Part shown: positions 24,029-33,576 of the stretch, one piece after another
Position numbering within the stretch: the stretch's first letter is position 1
How the letters are laid out: each line of letters starts with the position of its first letter
Origin: Micropterus salmoides
Lineage: Eukaryota > Chordata > Actinopteri > Centrarchiformes > Centrarchidae
Assembly (NCBI RefSeq): GCF_014851395.1
Contig: NW_024040152.1
Location: forward strand, 15,092,308-15,156,307
Length of the DNA: 64,000 bases
Reading direction: 5' to 3'
Position numbers and translations under genes: made by a program
The notes under the pieces: generated by a model
Database searches by the model: none
What the model was told of the DNA's origin: nothing
Seen by the model: the letters and a program-made list of their open reading frames with translations, nothing else

Positions 24029-25281
24029 TCAGTCCAAGCCAAGAGATACAGACTTCCACGACAACAACAAGGCTTCCAGGTCTCTGCAGCTCTCTAGCAC
24101 CAGGTGGGACATCTGATCCACAGTGTGACTCTAGGAGGAAAATGTGTAATAAATGCAGGTGATGAAAAATATAAAGTAAACAATACGGATGAGTCTTTAA
24201 TTAATAGAATATTGTGGTGAAGTAAATTTTCTAACCTAATTCTATTCAAAAAGTGAATCTCTGATATAAGTGAAGCATTTCAAACCCTTTTTTTGTTTTC
24301 ATCATGATTACGGTTTACAGCTCATGGAAATAAAAACTCCAGTATCTCAAAATGTATAAACATTTTAGAATAAAAATACATTTCTGTATTATAAATTATA
24401 CATAAATGTCAACTGGAGAAGAGCTCTCTAATGAGCTAATTAATTCAAAACACCTGCAAAGGTTTCTGAAGCCTGTATTCTCTCATTTTGGTTCTGATGC
24501 TCACAATTAACTTTTCCTCAGTATTCAGTTTTTTTGAGATGCTCTTCTAAAAGATGCCTCGGTGTTTTAATGTGGACAGCACTATTATGGGAGAAATTGA
24601 ACAAGGGATACTTTAAATGTTTTTGTGTTGTCCTCTTAAGACTTTTTCTTAAGAGGACAACACAAAAAGAAAGAGAATTTTATATCAGCTGTCAAATGTC
24701 CTGTAGCCAAGTTGTCCTAGTAGCGTTACTTACAGTTAAAGCAGGCGTGGAGGCATCAGATCCTCAACAAGAATCTTGTGACCAATATAAAAAGTACCTT
24801 TCTCTCTCAAGTGTCCTATTCCAGACTATAATCCCACACAGCCCTGCCGACAGCAGCAGCGTTACTAAATATAGCAGTGTGGGGAATTAATTAACGTGAT
24901 AACAGCCATGGCTAACGTTTTACAAGTTATACAGCTTCCATCATGTAACTAAGGACTCTACCGCTAGCTTATTAAGTTTATTACAAGTAACATACTGAGG
25001 TGATGTTCAAATAAACGACTCGTAACTAATGTTATGTAAAAGGGTTAATTAATTTGCTTCAAATTGTTCGTTTGAGCTGTAAGTAAACATTAATTAATAA
25101 CTGATTCATAGTTAACTGTTAACGTTGGTCTCAACAAAATCTAACGTTAGTGTTGCAAAATAACGTTACCCCATTTATATATTAAAAAGCATTTAAAACC
25201 TTGTGAAGTATAATTTCAATAACAGATATGTGAGTTATTTTAATATTTTCCGGTGGCTTACCTTGATGAGCTGACGACCAT
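24029..25281 (-). other. Possible two-exon short ORF inside the transposon
   Basis: On the minus strand an ATG at 25281 runs 20 bases to a good donor (CAAG then GTAAGC). A second open block at 24130-24029 lies after a CTAGAG acceptor. Joining AG to T gives a short protein with MSHLVLESCRDLEALLLSWK, ending at TGA (24029-24031). No family is recognised. The leucine-rich block reads like coding sequence, but the element may simply carry splice-like sites. Confidence 0.25.
24620..24668. repeat. Perfect 21-bp inverted repeat (hairpin)
   Basis: The arm TTTTTGTGTTGTCCTCTTAA plus G (24620-24640) is exactly complementary to 24648-24668, with a 7-base loop. A transcript would form a perfect 21-bp stem. 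It lies in the P-like element. Confidence 0.85.
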
Positions 25282-25636
25282 AAACTGGTAACAAAATGGC
25301 CACAGGTTCCAACCTCCACTGTACAGCACCAGGGGTTTAGAAGCTACCTCTGCTATCGCAGAGTAGCATATAGAATTAGCTCCTTAGCATGAGCTAACTC
25401 GGTCATATCGAGCTAGGCGGGAGTGGTTTCAGCAACACGTCACCATAGCTCCACCCACGACCTGCCTCTTTGCCCATTTATGGTTATCCGGGAGTGATGC
25501 GCGGTGACGCGGTGCCAAGATGGTGACGGCCAGGTCTGCCCAATTTGGGCTTCAAAATTGCTCTTCAGAAACCAACGGGTGACGTCATGGATACTACGTC
25601 CATTTTTATATACAGTCTATGGTGTCAATGCACTCC

Positions 25637-25658
25637 CCTCTCTCTCTCTCTCTCTCTC
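25637..25658. repeat. (CT)n microsatellite
   Basis: Eleven CT units lie just right of the P-like element. Confidence 0.9.
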
Positions 25659-26378
25659 ATGTTAATTGTTTTGTGGAGCCATGCTGTTGACATGTTAAAA
25701 AACACAGAAGCAAGAGAGAGTATTGTATTTTTACTGGTATCTATGTTTTGAAATGGTTGGTGCCCCACCATTTGTACATATAAATATGACACTGGTCAAG
25801 AATAAGAATATCTATCCTAGTTGTTTGTTACAAGAATAACACCAAACTTAGTATGTTAACAAACAATTACACAGCTCTATACAGACACATGTCGAATATT
25901 TGAATTTGAATTTAAAGAAAAATATTTATGCTCCATGATGTCTGTAATCTTGAGTAGGCTTGTTCTCAGTAAATGTTTTGTTCCTCCCTGTCAATGCACT
26001 CCTACAAATAAAAGCTGTATTTGTCTTTTTAAGGAAAAGGTTAACTTGCCTATTTAAAGAACAATTAATTGCCTATCACATACAGATAACACATCAAACA
26101 GGATTTTTATGGAATTTTAACTGAACTGGTTTTAATGTATGGAAATTAGACAATTTTAACTGTAAAATAAGAAACCAAAGTATATCAGTCTGTGATTCCT
26201 TAACTCATATTTTTATGTAGTATTCAACTAGTCTATATACTGCATAATAGAATTCCTGAAATTCAGTTATAGCTTTTGGTTTAGTGTGCCACCCCAGGAT
26301 TTTCAGTGTCAATCTGGCCACCCCTGGTAAAATTTTCTGGGGGCGCCCCTGTATCAAAGCACATATCTGGACGCATTG
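25659..26378. other. AT-rich intergenic stretch
   Basis: Nothing with coding potential was found. The last 100 bases (GGGGGCGCCCCTG motif) look like part of a dispersed repeat. Confidence 0.4.
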
Positions 26379-26579
26379 CCGAAGGGGCAAATTGTCACAA
26401 GTGCACACTCTCTATTCAACAGTCTAAAGATCCATAATGAGAAAAGATATGAAGATGTAATGAATACAAAACTTCTGCCCAAGACTTTATTCTTTCATTT
26501 GGTATGACATTTGTACCATTGGGATGCTCAGTAAATATTAGATGGTGTGAAAAGTGTGACAACATACCCCGCTCTCCCC
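26379..26579. mobile_element. Right end of a TA-flanked DNA transposon (copy B)
   Basis: About 200 bases are nearly identical to the right end of the complete element at 61367-62993, including CAAATTGTCACAAGTGCACA and the terminal CGCTCTCCCC followed by TA. Only this end is present; the left end is not found nearby. Confidence 0.75.
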
Positions 26580-27138
26580 TACATTTAGGCTATTTGTTTC
26601 AGCTGCACCACAGTCAACCTCTCGCAGAATTATTCACATCATTTCCAGTTGTTAGGAATGTCCAATCTGTGCGACTACAATATAAAAAGTTACTGTTCAT
26701 TGATCAGTTTTATACCGATTAGTTTAAACAGTATAGCCTACTGCAGCACTGTAGCACACGGTTTTTGTGCAAATGTTGCCAACCTGACAGCTGCCTTAAT
26801 GTCCACAGAGTCACTGTGTCATAAAGGACAGTGTAGCTTATAGATTTTATTCTGTGCTGAGGATAAATTTACGATGTCCAAAGATAACTCTCTGTCCATA
26901 CATCAATTACAGATTGATCATAAAAGCGGTTATGTTCAAGATCTTGTTTGGGTAAAAAAAAAACAAATAGCCTATTTAACCGTGATTTCTAAAGACGTAA
27001 CTGTATTCCAATATGTGCTTTGATATCGACTGTCTGAATGAGGAAGTGTCAGACGGCCACTTCAGGCTCCGCAGGAGGGGAGGAGTCAGAGAGAAACTCA
27101 GCGTTTGTTGAAGTAAACCTCCTCCCGAGCAGGTTAGA

Positions 27139-27275
27139 TTCACAGCGTAAGTTGCCGGGGTTACAGACCTAGAGTGTATCTGATCTCGCTCTCTGAAACC
27201 AAAAACCCAGAGTTTCCCTCATCTTGGGCTCAACTTACTCAGAGTTTTCACTAAACCCGCTTTCTGAAACAGGCC
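27139..27275. repeat. Dispersed repeat fragment
   Basis: The segment around CCAGAGTTTCCCTCATCTTG and CTTACTCAGAGTTTTCACTA resembles a common fish DNA-transposon-derived repeat. It is assigned from memory of the consensus only. Confidence 0.35.
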
Positions 27276-27475
27276 TCTGGTCAGCTAAATGCAGTCAGTG
27301 TAGTGTTATCATGCAACGAGCATGGATAAGTACGGAAGCCATCGATTCAAATATTTTTTCCGTTTTCCCATGATAACAGGATAATTATCTCATGACCTCG
27401 AGATAACGAACCATAGCTGAAAACAGGAATTGGCCGGTGCTTTTATTTATGATCCAAAGAAGGTTGGTTGAAGAT

Positions 27476-27545
27476 CTTCAACCAAGTCCAGTTGCCCTTG
27501 ACTTTAACTATGACCTGGATGACTGAGAATCTTCACAGACATCTT
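27476..27545 (+). repeat. Fragment of the GTTTCGTCCC repeat family, 3' end
   Basis: The words TCTTCAACCAAGTCCAGTTG and TGACCTGGATGACTGAGAAT also occur in the same order at 62128-62187. This is the same end of the same dispersed family, inside the 27331 element. Confidence 0.7.
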
Positions 27546-27583
27546 TTCTTTATGATAATTTCATGGCTATTTGCTGAGTTAGT

Positions 27584-27645
27584 AGTTAGCTGAGTTGGTA
27601 GAGCGCAGGACTTGCATCCCAAGGGTTGCAGAATCAACCTCCGCT
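27584..27645 (+). other. tRNA-like sequence
   Basis: TTAGCTGAGTTGGTAGAGCG is a good tRNA D-arm / pol III A box, and GGTTGCAGAATCAACC about 25 bases later resembles a T-arm / B box. The anticodon-stem region reads GGACTTGCATCCCA. No closed acceptor stem was found, so this is a tRNA-derived remnant, probably SINE-related, and not a working tRNA gene. Confidence 0.45.
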
Positions 27646-27919
27646 CTCTTCAACAAAGTTGTTATGAAGAGATTTAGGGGAATCCAATCACACATTTCCC
27701 GACGGGTATTTCAAAGGTTCTGAAATAGCCGTCAGGAGATGTGTAGTTAAATAGATTCCCCTGAATGAGAAGTGGATTACTTCCTCTGCCTGGGAATGAT
27801 GGGGAAATGAGAAGTCCATAGGTTGATGAATGTGGACCAATTGCCGGGATGTGCACATTCCAGCACGTGCTTAATTGTGAACATGTGTCATCTTCATAGA
27901 TTAAAAAAAAAATAAATTG

Positions 27920-27995
27920 TCTTCCATGAGGGTCAAATTCACAATCCTAAGACTATAAGTCCTGTGCCTTTCCAACTGAGCTAATCAGTGACACT
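27920..27995 (-). other. tRNA-like sequence, opposite strand
   Basis: Read on the minus strand, GATTAGCTCAGTTGGAAAGG is a D-arm-like A box, followed by ACAGGACTTATAGTCTTAGG and a degenerate T-arm (GGATTGTGAATTTGACC). It mirrors the copy at 27584 and lies in the same element. It is a remnant with no closed acceptor stem. Confidence 0.45.
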
Positions 27996-28214
27996 GAAAG
28001 CACCTTGAATTTACCATTAAGAAACGTTCTTGCCAAGCCCTGTGTAAAACTAGTGTTTATTTATTTCGAGATCATTTGTTATCTCAAGGTCACAAGATAA
28101 TTATCCCGTTATCACGTGAAAATGGAGTAAAATAAAGATATGAATTGATGGCCGCTTAGGGCTTCCGTAGATAAGTTCAACCTCAAGCTGATAACAATAT
28201 TACTGTAATGTTGC

Positions 28215-28330
28215 GCTGGGATCCAAGGAAGGTTAAAAATCAAGGGTTAACTGGACTTGGTTGAAGATACTTGAAGACGTTTCGTCCCTCATCCAAGAGA
28301 CTTCTTCAGTTGTAACTGGTAGGGAAACTC
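28215..28330 (+). repeat. Copy of the GTTTCGTCCC repeat family
   Basis: The words CTGGACTTGGTTGAAGATAC, TGAAGACGTTTCGTCCCTCA and AGACTTCTTCAGTT occur in the same order as at 61981-62047. It is an interspersed retroelement-like fragment; a Penelope-like origin is possible but unproven. Confidence 0.65.
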
Positions 28331-29819
28331 AGCTAGTATAACCTCTGTGGAGTTGTTTGTCAAGAGGATCGATACTACTGATTCGTTAGTGCTCCTGGCT
28401 GTTGTAACGACAGTCGTTATGGTCGTTTGAGCCACCTGAGATCTGTACTACAAAAAAGTGAACATTTGTTTAGTTTAGCTTTTGAGATTTTAGCATTTTG
28501 TGTATAACTGTCTCCCGGTGTTTTGGTCTCTTTGTGTCCGATTATGCTCGCTCATGAGTTCTAGCACACATACCAGCACTCTAATAATAAAGAATTTATT
28601 CTTTATTTATTCCATTGAGGGGTTCTAGAATATTGTACATTTACAGGCGATGCCTTCAATAAGATATTTGTAAAGGAACTACAAAAGTAAGTTATAACTT
28701 TACACTTACATTTTTCTACGAACAGTAGACCTATTTAGAAAAAAATGCATCCTCACATGGATCCCAAGAAGAATTGTGATTGATGACACGAATCCCAAGG
28801 TACTTGTCCTGGTACCTGTACTGTCACTAGTTTAGTCTGCTCACCTTTGTTGACAATTTCATGCAAAATGACAGCATTGTAACATATTAAATCTTGCACA
28901 ATTGAATTAATTGACGGACTTCAGCTATTGGAATGTAGGGGATTTCTATCACAGTTTATGTGTACACGTTTATATAATTGAATATTTGTCATCAGATTAC
29001 ATAAGCTAACCTTCAAATATCAAAAGTGATTAACTGTGCAAAGATTAAAGTGACCATTAAGGCCATATTTCCTGACCCTTTGTCTCAGAGGCTCTTTGTT
29101 CTTGAAAAGATGCTTTTCATTGGGACCATTACAGCTGCATTGGGATGGAAACTTGACTCTGCATTGGCCTTCATGGACTTGAGTAATATAAATATTGCCA
29201 CACATGCCCCTGAAGCCACAGACAACAAACTGGCTCTCACCCAATGGTAGGCCTAGTCAGTTCAAGAGGGAGACACTCATCATCCCCTTGACATACTGGG
29301 GCTACACGGACTCCAGGGTGAGTGCCTCTGGGGGGCCCTAACAAGGTCGAATGGGCGAGGCTGATGACAGCTTGACAGATGGAGGCAGTGTAAGCAAAAG
29401 AGAGGAGGAGAGGAGCCAAGAGGGACGATCAATCCTTTGAACACATCAACCTGCCACTCTGCCCATTCTGCTCGGGAGTCAAGGCGAAAACGGAGCAGGC
29501 AGAGGGGCAGAGATGAAGAAAGAGAGGAAAGGTAAGAGAGGAGTAGAGGAGTCAGGTGGTGAGGGAGCCAGAAAGTAACGCAGAATGGTTAAGGGAAACA
29601 TGCCAGATAGTAAACACATTATAATCTCCCGACTTGTTTATTAGTTGGACGGCATAGCATGAGGCATGCCTGCTAGGTAATACTCTCACTGACCTCCTTT
29701 TCACCCCAACACACTCCTTCCTCACTCTACTTCTCTCTTACGGTTTCTGCATGATACATTTTTCATACTGGTGTGTTTCCAATGCGAGAAAACACACACA
29801 AACACACAGACACACGCAC

Positions 29820-29975
29820 ACAATTTTTGTCTTTCTATACTTGCAAGGACCCTCACCACTTGATGCCTAATCTGAACCCTTACCCTAACCCTATGTAGTC
29901 CGACCCTCTCCTAACCTAGCCTAATTTTAACCTGAAACTAGTCCTCGCAAAAGTCCTCACTACAATGGTTAAAAG

Positions 29976-30028
<53 letters not shown>
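29820..30028. repeat. Dispersed repeat ending in (AC)n
   Basis: A fish-type repeat with TGCAAGGACCCTCACCACTT and GTCCTCGCAAAAGTCCTCAC leads into an uninterrupted AC tract (29983-30026). The ACCCTAACCCT within it is part of the repeat and not a telomere. Confidence 0.6.
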
Positions 30029-30030
<2 letters not shown>

Positions 30031-33000
30031 TCACACTCACAGTCAGGGCAGCAAATTAACTCTACAGTTAGCACATTGCAATTCTCAGTAAATGCTCACT
30101 CATGACATACTACAAACTGGATCCAGTGTTGTTCAAAGAGTGCTTCTCACTCTGCAAAAGTGATTATTTGAGGCTCTTCTAGTGAATCAGTGTCATCACT
30201 TTCAATCCTGTTTAAGCAGTTATAGTAGCGGCCAGGTGACAGAAGAAAGTTGGAGGTTTAGGGAGAAAATTGAGTCATGATGACGTAAGTATTTGGCTTC
30301 ACTGTAGGAACACATTTCAGACGTTTGGCCGCATGAACTTTTCATATGCTCCACTCTGGCCATTACTCTGGCTCTTATATCGGTGTCTATTTTTGCAGCT
30401 ATCATTCTCACGACAGGTGACATATTTTGTCATATATCTGTTATATTTAATATCATTTTCCAGGTGTCTTCGTGTTTCTCCATCCTCTAATCATCTGTAT
30501 TAAAAGATAAACACGTGTGTTATAAAACTCTTCTCTAAAGACAGAAACAAGGTAATGTATGTAAGAATCTGAAGAAGCTTTATGGACAGTGACACCATGC
30601 AGACCTTCACAGAGTTAAAACTTTTGTGCCAAAGGGAGCTTCATTCAATACTGGTAGCATGAAATCAGAATCTTGCTGACATTATGAATTTAACTCTGAT
30701 GTTCTTGGGTTTCTAGGTTTGGGAGTGTGTCTTTCATCTTCACAAACATTTAAAGGTCTGTCATGACAGACATGATTTAATAAGTAAAATGAGCTGCACC
30801 TCTGTGACATTGCATTTGGATTTTAGTAAGTCCACAAGGATAGCTGTCCTTGTTTCTCCTGTTTTCATCATCCCTGCTATCTGTCCTGATGGACCTCGAA
30901 CAGATTTGCACTTCGATCAGCACCTCTGTGTTGGCACTCTATTGTCTCAGTGGTCCACACCATGTGTTTCCATTTGTCAAGCTGTGGTCCTTCATTAACT
31001 CCCTAGAAGTGTCACATGAGCCTTGTTCCTCTGTTCTCAGAAAACGGGAGATATCAAGTGTTTTAATGTAAACATGATGTAGCCTACTATGGGGCACAGC
31101 AAAAGAAGTAGTTCTTGGATCATGTTACCAGTGACCTGAGAAGAGAAAGGTCCAGGGAGGGAGTGACTGAAAGGAGAGAGCTGCCAAAGGTTGCACAAGG
31201 TAGATGTGACCATGAAAGCAAAGATGAAAGGGAAAGACAAGGCCTAAGTGGCATTAAAGTAGAAACACAAGGGAAAAATAATGAGCAAGAGGGCTGGAGA
31301 TAAAAAGAGAGCAGAGACAAGGGAGTCACAGTAACGGGCAAGATGGGTCAAAGTGTTCCATCTGATCGTGCTGTTCCAGGCCTGCAGGCGCCAAGGCAGC
31401 CTGACTTTTGCAGTTGGGGAGGCTGTGGTGTGCAGATAGTCAGAGGGAGGTGATGATGTGCATGGTGTGTAAATAGATGGGTCCAGGGTCTATTTATAAA
31501 TCCATCTGGAGTGGCCCTTAGCAGGGGTTAGCACAGGCATACACACACGGCACATTAGCAGCTTGCTACCAACAGGGATCCATTCCAAACTGAAACTGAG
31601 ATATTGTCCAAAGTGCAATGTGAAAGTTAAAATTAAGGATTTGATTTTCTGTCATGCATGACTTTTACGTACTGCAGTGAAAGTAAACACAAATCTATCT
31701 ATTGTGAACTAAAGTCAATTTTATTTTTATTTATTTATTTGCTGCCTAGTTCTTTGCATCTCCAGTGGAGGACAGTTGTAAAGTGGTTGCAAAAGTGTAT
31801 AAGTGGCTATAAGCAATACTAAAGCATTCTTATGGGGGCACTCCAACAGGAATGCAGGTGATTTTTCAACCAGTTATTGCCCTCTGTGACAGATGTAGGA
31901 CAACTACTCCCACGACCAGTATAGAGGTCAACCTGCTGTGCGTGCAGAATTCACATGAGGTTTGTTTTACTGTCAACACGTCAATCAATTACGGATCCAA
32001 ACACAGTATCATACAATAAAGGTAATTTTAGCGTCAGAATAATTGTTGAATAAATATCATGTCTTCCCTTCTGCAGGTAGTTTGCCCGAGGTTTGCATTA
32101 TGCAAACTTGGAAGAAGATCACGCTAGTATCAATATCAGGTTGTATTGTTCAGTCCAATTTTAGATGTGCTTCTTGTGTCCAACGGCACCTGTTGCTTCA
32201 CTGCATCAAAGATGTCACTTTACTTTTCTACAGTCTCTTATAAAAGTTTCATAAGTTGTCCATGATTAGTCATAATGAATTGATTCTTTATTTCATTATT
32301 TACACAATTATGTAGTTATTTTTTATTATGAAGTAATTATGTTTAAAACATGTCCTGGTTTGTAGCTCACATTGAAATTACATGTTGATACATATTCATA
32401 AAGGGTCACTGGCTTTTCATTTCACAGTTTCTCACAGTCACACAGGTTTGTAAGTCAATAAATGTTTCTGGGCTGTATTCTCTGGAACCTTAATTCTTCC
32501 TTATTAATGAAAAGCAGGCAATGTTAGAGAAGGACATACTGCACACCAACGAATGCAAGGGCATAGAATTAAATGGGTGACTACTAATATCCATACCAAT
32601 ATCCAGCAACTTCTGAATTGTCCTTAGAAATAATTTTGATCAAAATAATTAAATATAACCACTGTTGTCCATCAGCGTCTATGTATTTTGTACGCAAACG
32701 GTAACAGCTCTCCTTATCTATTGCGATTCCAGTCCGTTTTTTAAGTTTTGAAAGGTCCTCACAGTGTGTAAGGCTATGGTGTGGCTTGTTGTACAACGGA
32801 ATTGTTAAATTATTATTATTAAAGCATTACTAAATTATTCATTAGGTTTACTTAGTTTAGTTAAGTTATTACATTTATTTTACCAATATTTGATAGTTTA
32901 GGATTTTCTTTTAGCTTTTAGCTTCTTTTAGCTAAAATGTCTCCCGTCCTGCATCAGAAACACTGATTTATTTAGTCAAGAAAGATCAGAGACCCTGAGG

Positions 33001-33250
33001 TCAGGTTGGGTTGGGGCTGGGAGTGACACTAGCAGTGGGGATTGTTCCTTACACTAACGTTATTTGGTGTTTTTACAGGATCAACTCCAGATTTGTAGTA
33101 TATAAACCAAGACACAGCAAGCTGTCTTGTCTTGAAATAGTGTAATAAGAGACAAATTAGATATTTTGCACCATTGTAATAAAACCGACATGACTTAATA
33201 TGACACTGTATGTGAAACTCATGAACTGCATCTCATAAGAATTTACGGTA
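30029..33250. other. Intergenic region downstream of the SBK kinase
   Basis: No exon was recognised on either strand. At about 31489 the word CTATTTATAA fits the MEF2 consensus exactly, and CATCTGG (an E-box) lies within 20 bases. This is a possible muscle enhancer for the neighbouring kinase gene, but such words are common by chance. Confidence 0.35.
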
Positions 33251-33261
33251 ACTACAATGTG

Positions 33262-33267
33262 TTTATT
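33262..33267 (-). terminator. Candidate polyadenylation signal of the SBK kinase
   Basis: TTTATT on the + strand is AATAAA on the minus strand, about 310 bases after the kinase stop codon at 33577. Confidence 0.45.
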
Positions 33268-33576
33268 TCATTTAGACAGCAATTCCAATACAACGTTTTG
33301 AAGGCTCTATGATACAGCTTGTAATTTCAAACATCAAACTTTTCTTGTATTATTAAACTTCCATTAAAACACACATACATACAGGTATATACACACTCAC
33401 ACTGGAATATATACAACAATGGAAGTGGTAACTTAACTTAGGAAAGTTATAAAAAATATGAAAAATACAGCACCGTAGAGCGTACACATTTGTATTCCAT
33501 TTAAATCTACACATACACAAAAATACATTGCAGCATAATATCAAACATGTTATATCCAATAAAACAATTTTAAAGC

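Larger units (their letters stand above)
20830..25621. mobile_element. P-element-like DNA transposon, decayed
   Basis: The 8-base word GTGTCAAT flanks this 4.8-kb block exactly (20822-20829 and 25622-25629), an apparent target-site duplication. The left end begins CAAGCGGCAAACTTCCGG. The right end, read on the minus strand, begins CATAGACTGTATATAAAAAT, a sequence I recall as common in fish genomes. An 8-base duplication fits P and hAT elements. At 21271-21340 a broken reading frame resembles the start of a THAP domain (MAGCAVH, then in another frame SRKSVFFLVNE), the DNA-binding domain of P transposases. No intact transposase frame remains. The ends share little inverted symmetry beyond CA...TG. 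The P assignment is an inference. Confidence 0.55.
27331..28169. mobile_element. Non-autonomous DNA transposon with ~80-bp TIRs
   Basis: The block begins TACGGAAGCC and ends with its complement GGCTTCCGTA. The termini match over about 80 bases with small differences, sharing GATAAC-GGATAATTATCT, TGACCT and GAGATAAC in order. GATAAG flanks both sides (27325-27330, 28170-28175), a 6-base target duplication. No transposase is present. Inside are a fragment of the element family also seen at 28215 and 61961 (27476-27545), and two tRNA-like segments in opposite orientation. The superfamily is not assigned. Confidence 0.75.

Noticed and set aside
29020..29250. 74-codon ORFs on both strands
   Set aside because: No domain, no splice context, and both strands open by chance. 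A conserved noncoding element is possible but cannot be tested here.
29875..29895. ACCCTAACCCT resembling vertebrate telomere repeat
   Set aside because: Only about two units, inside a known-type dispersed repeat; not an interstitial telomere.
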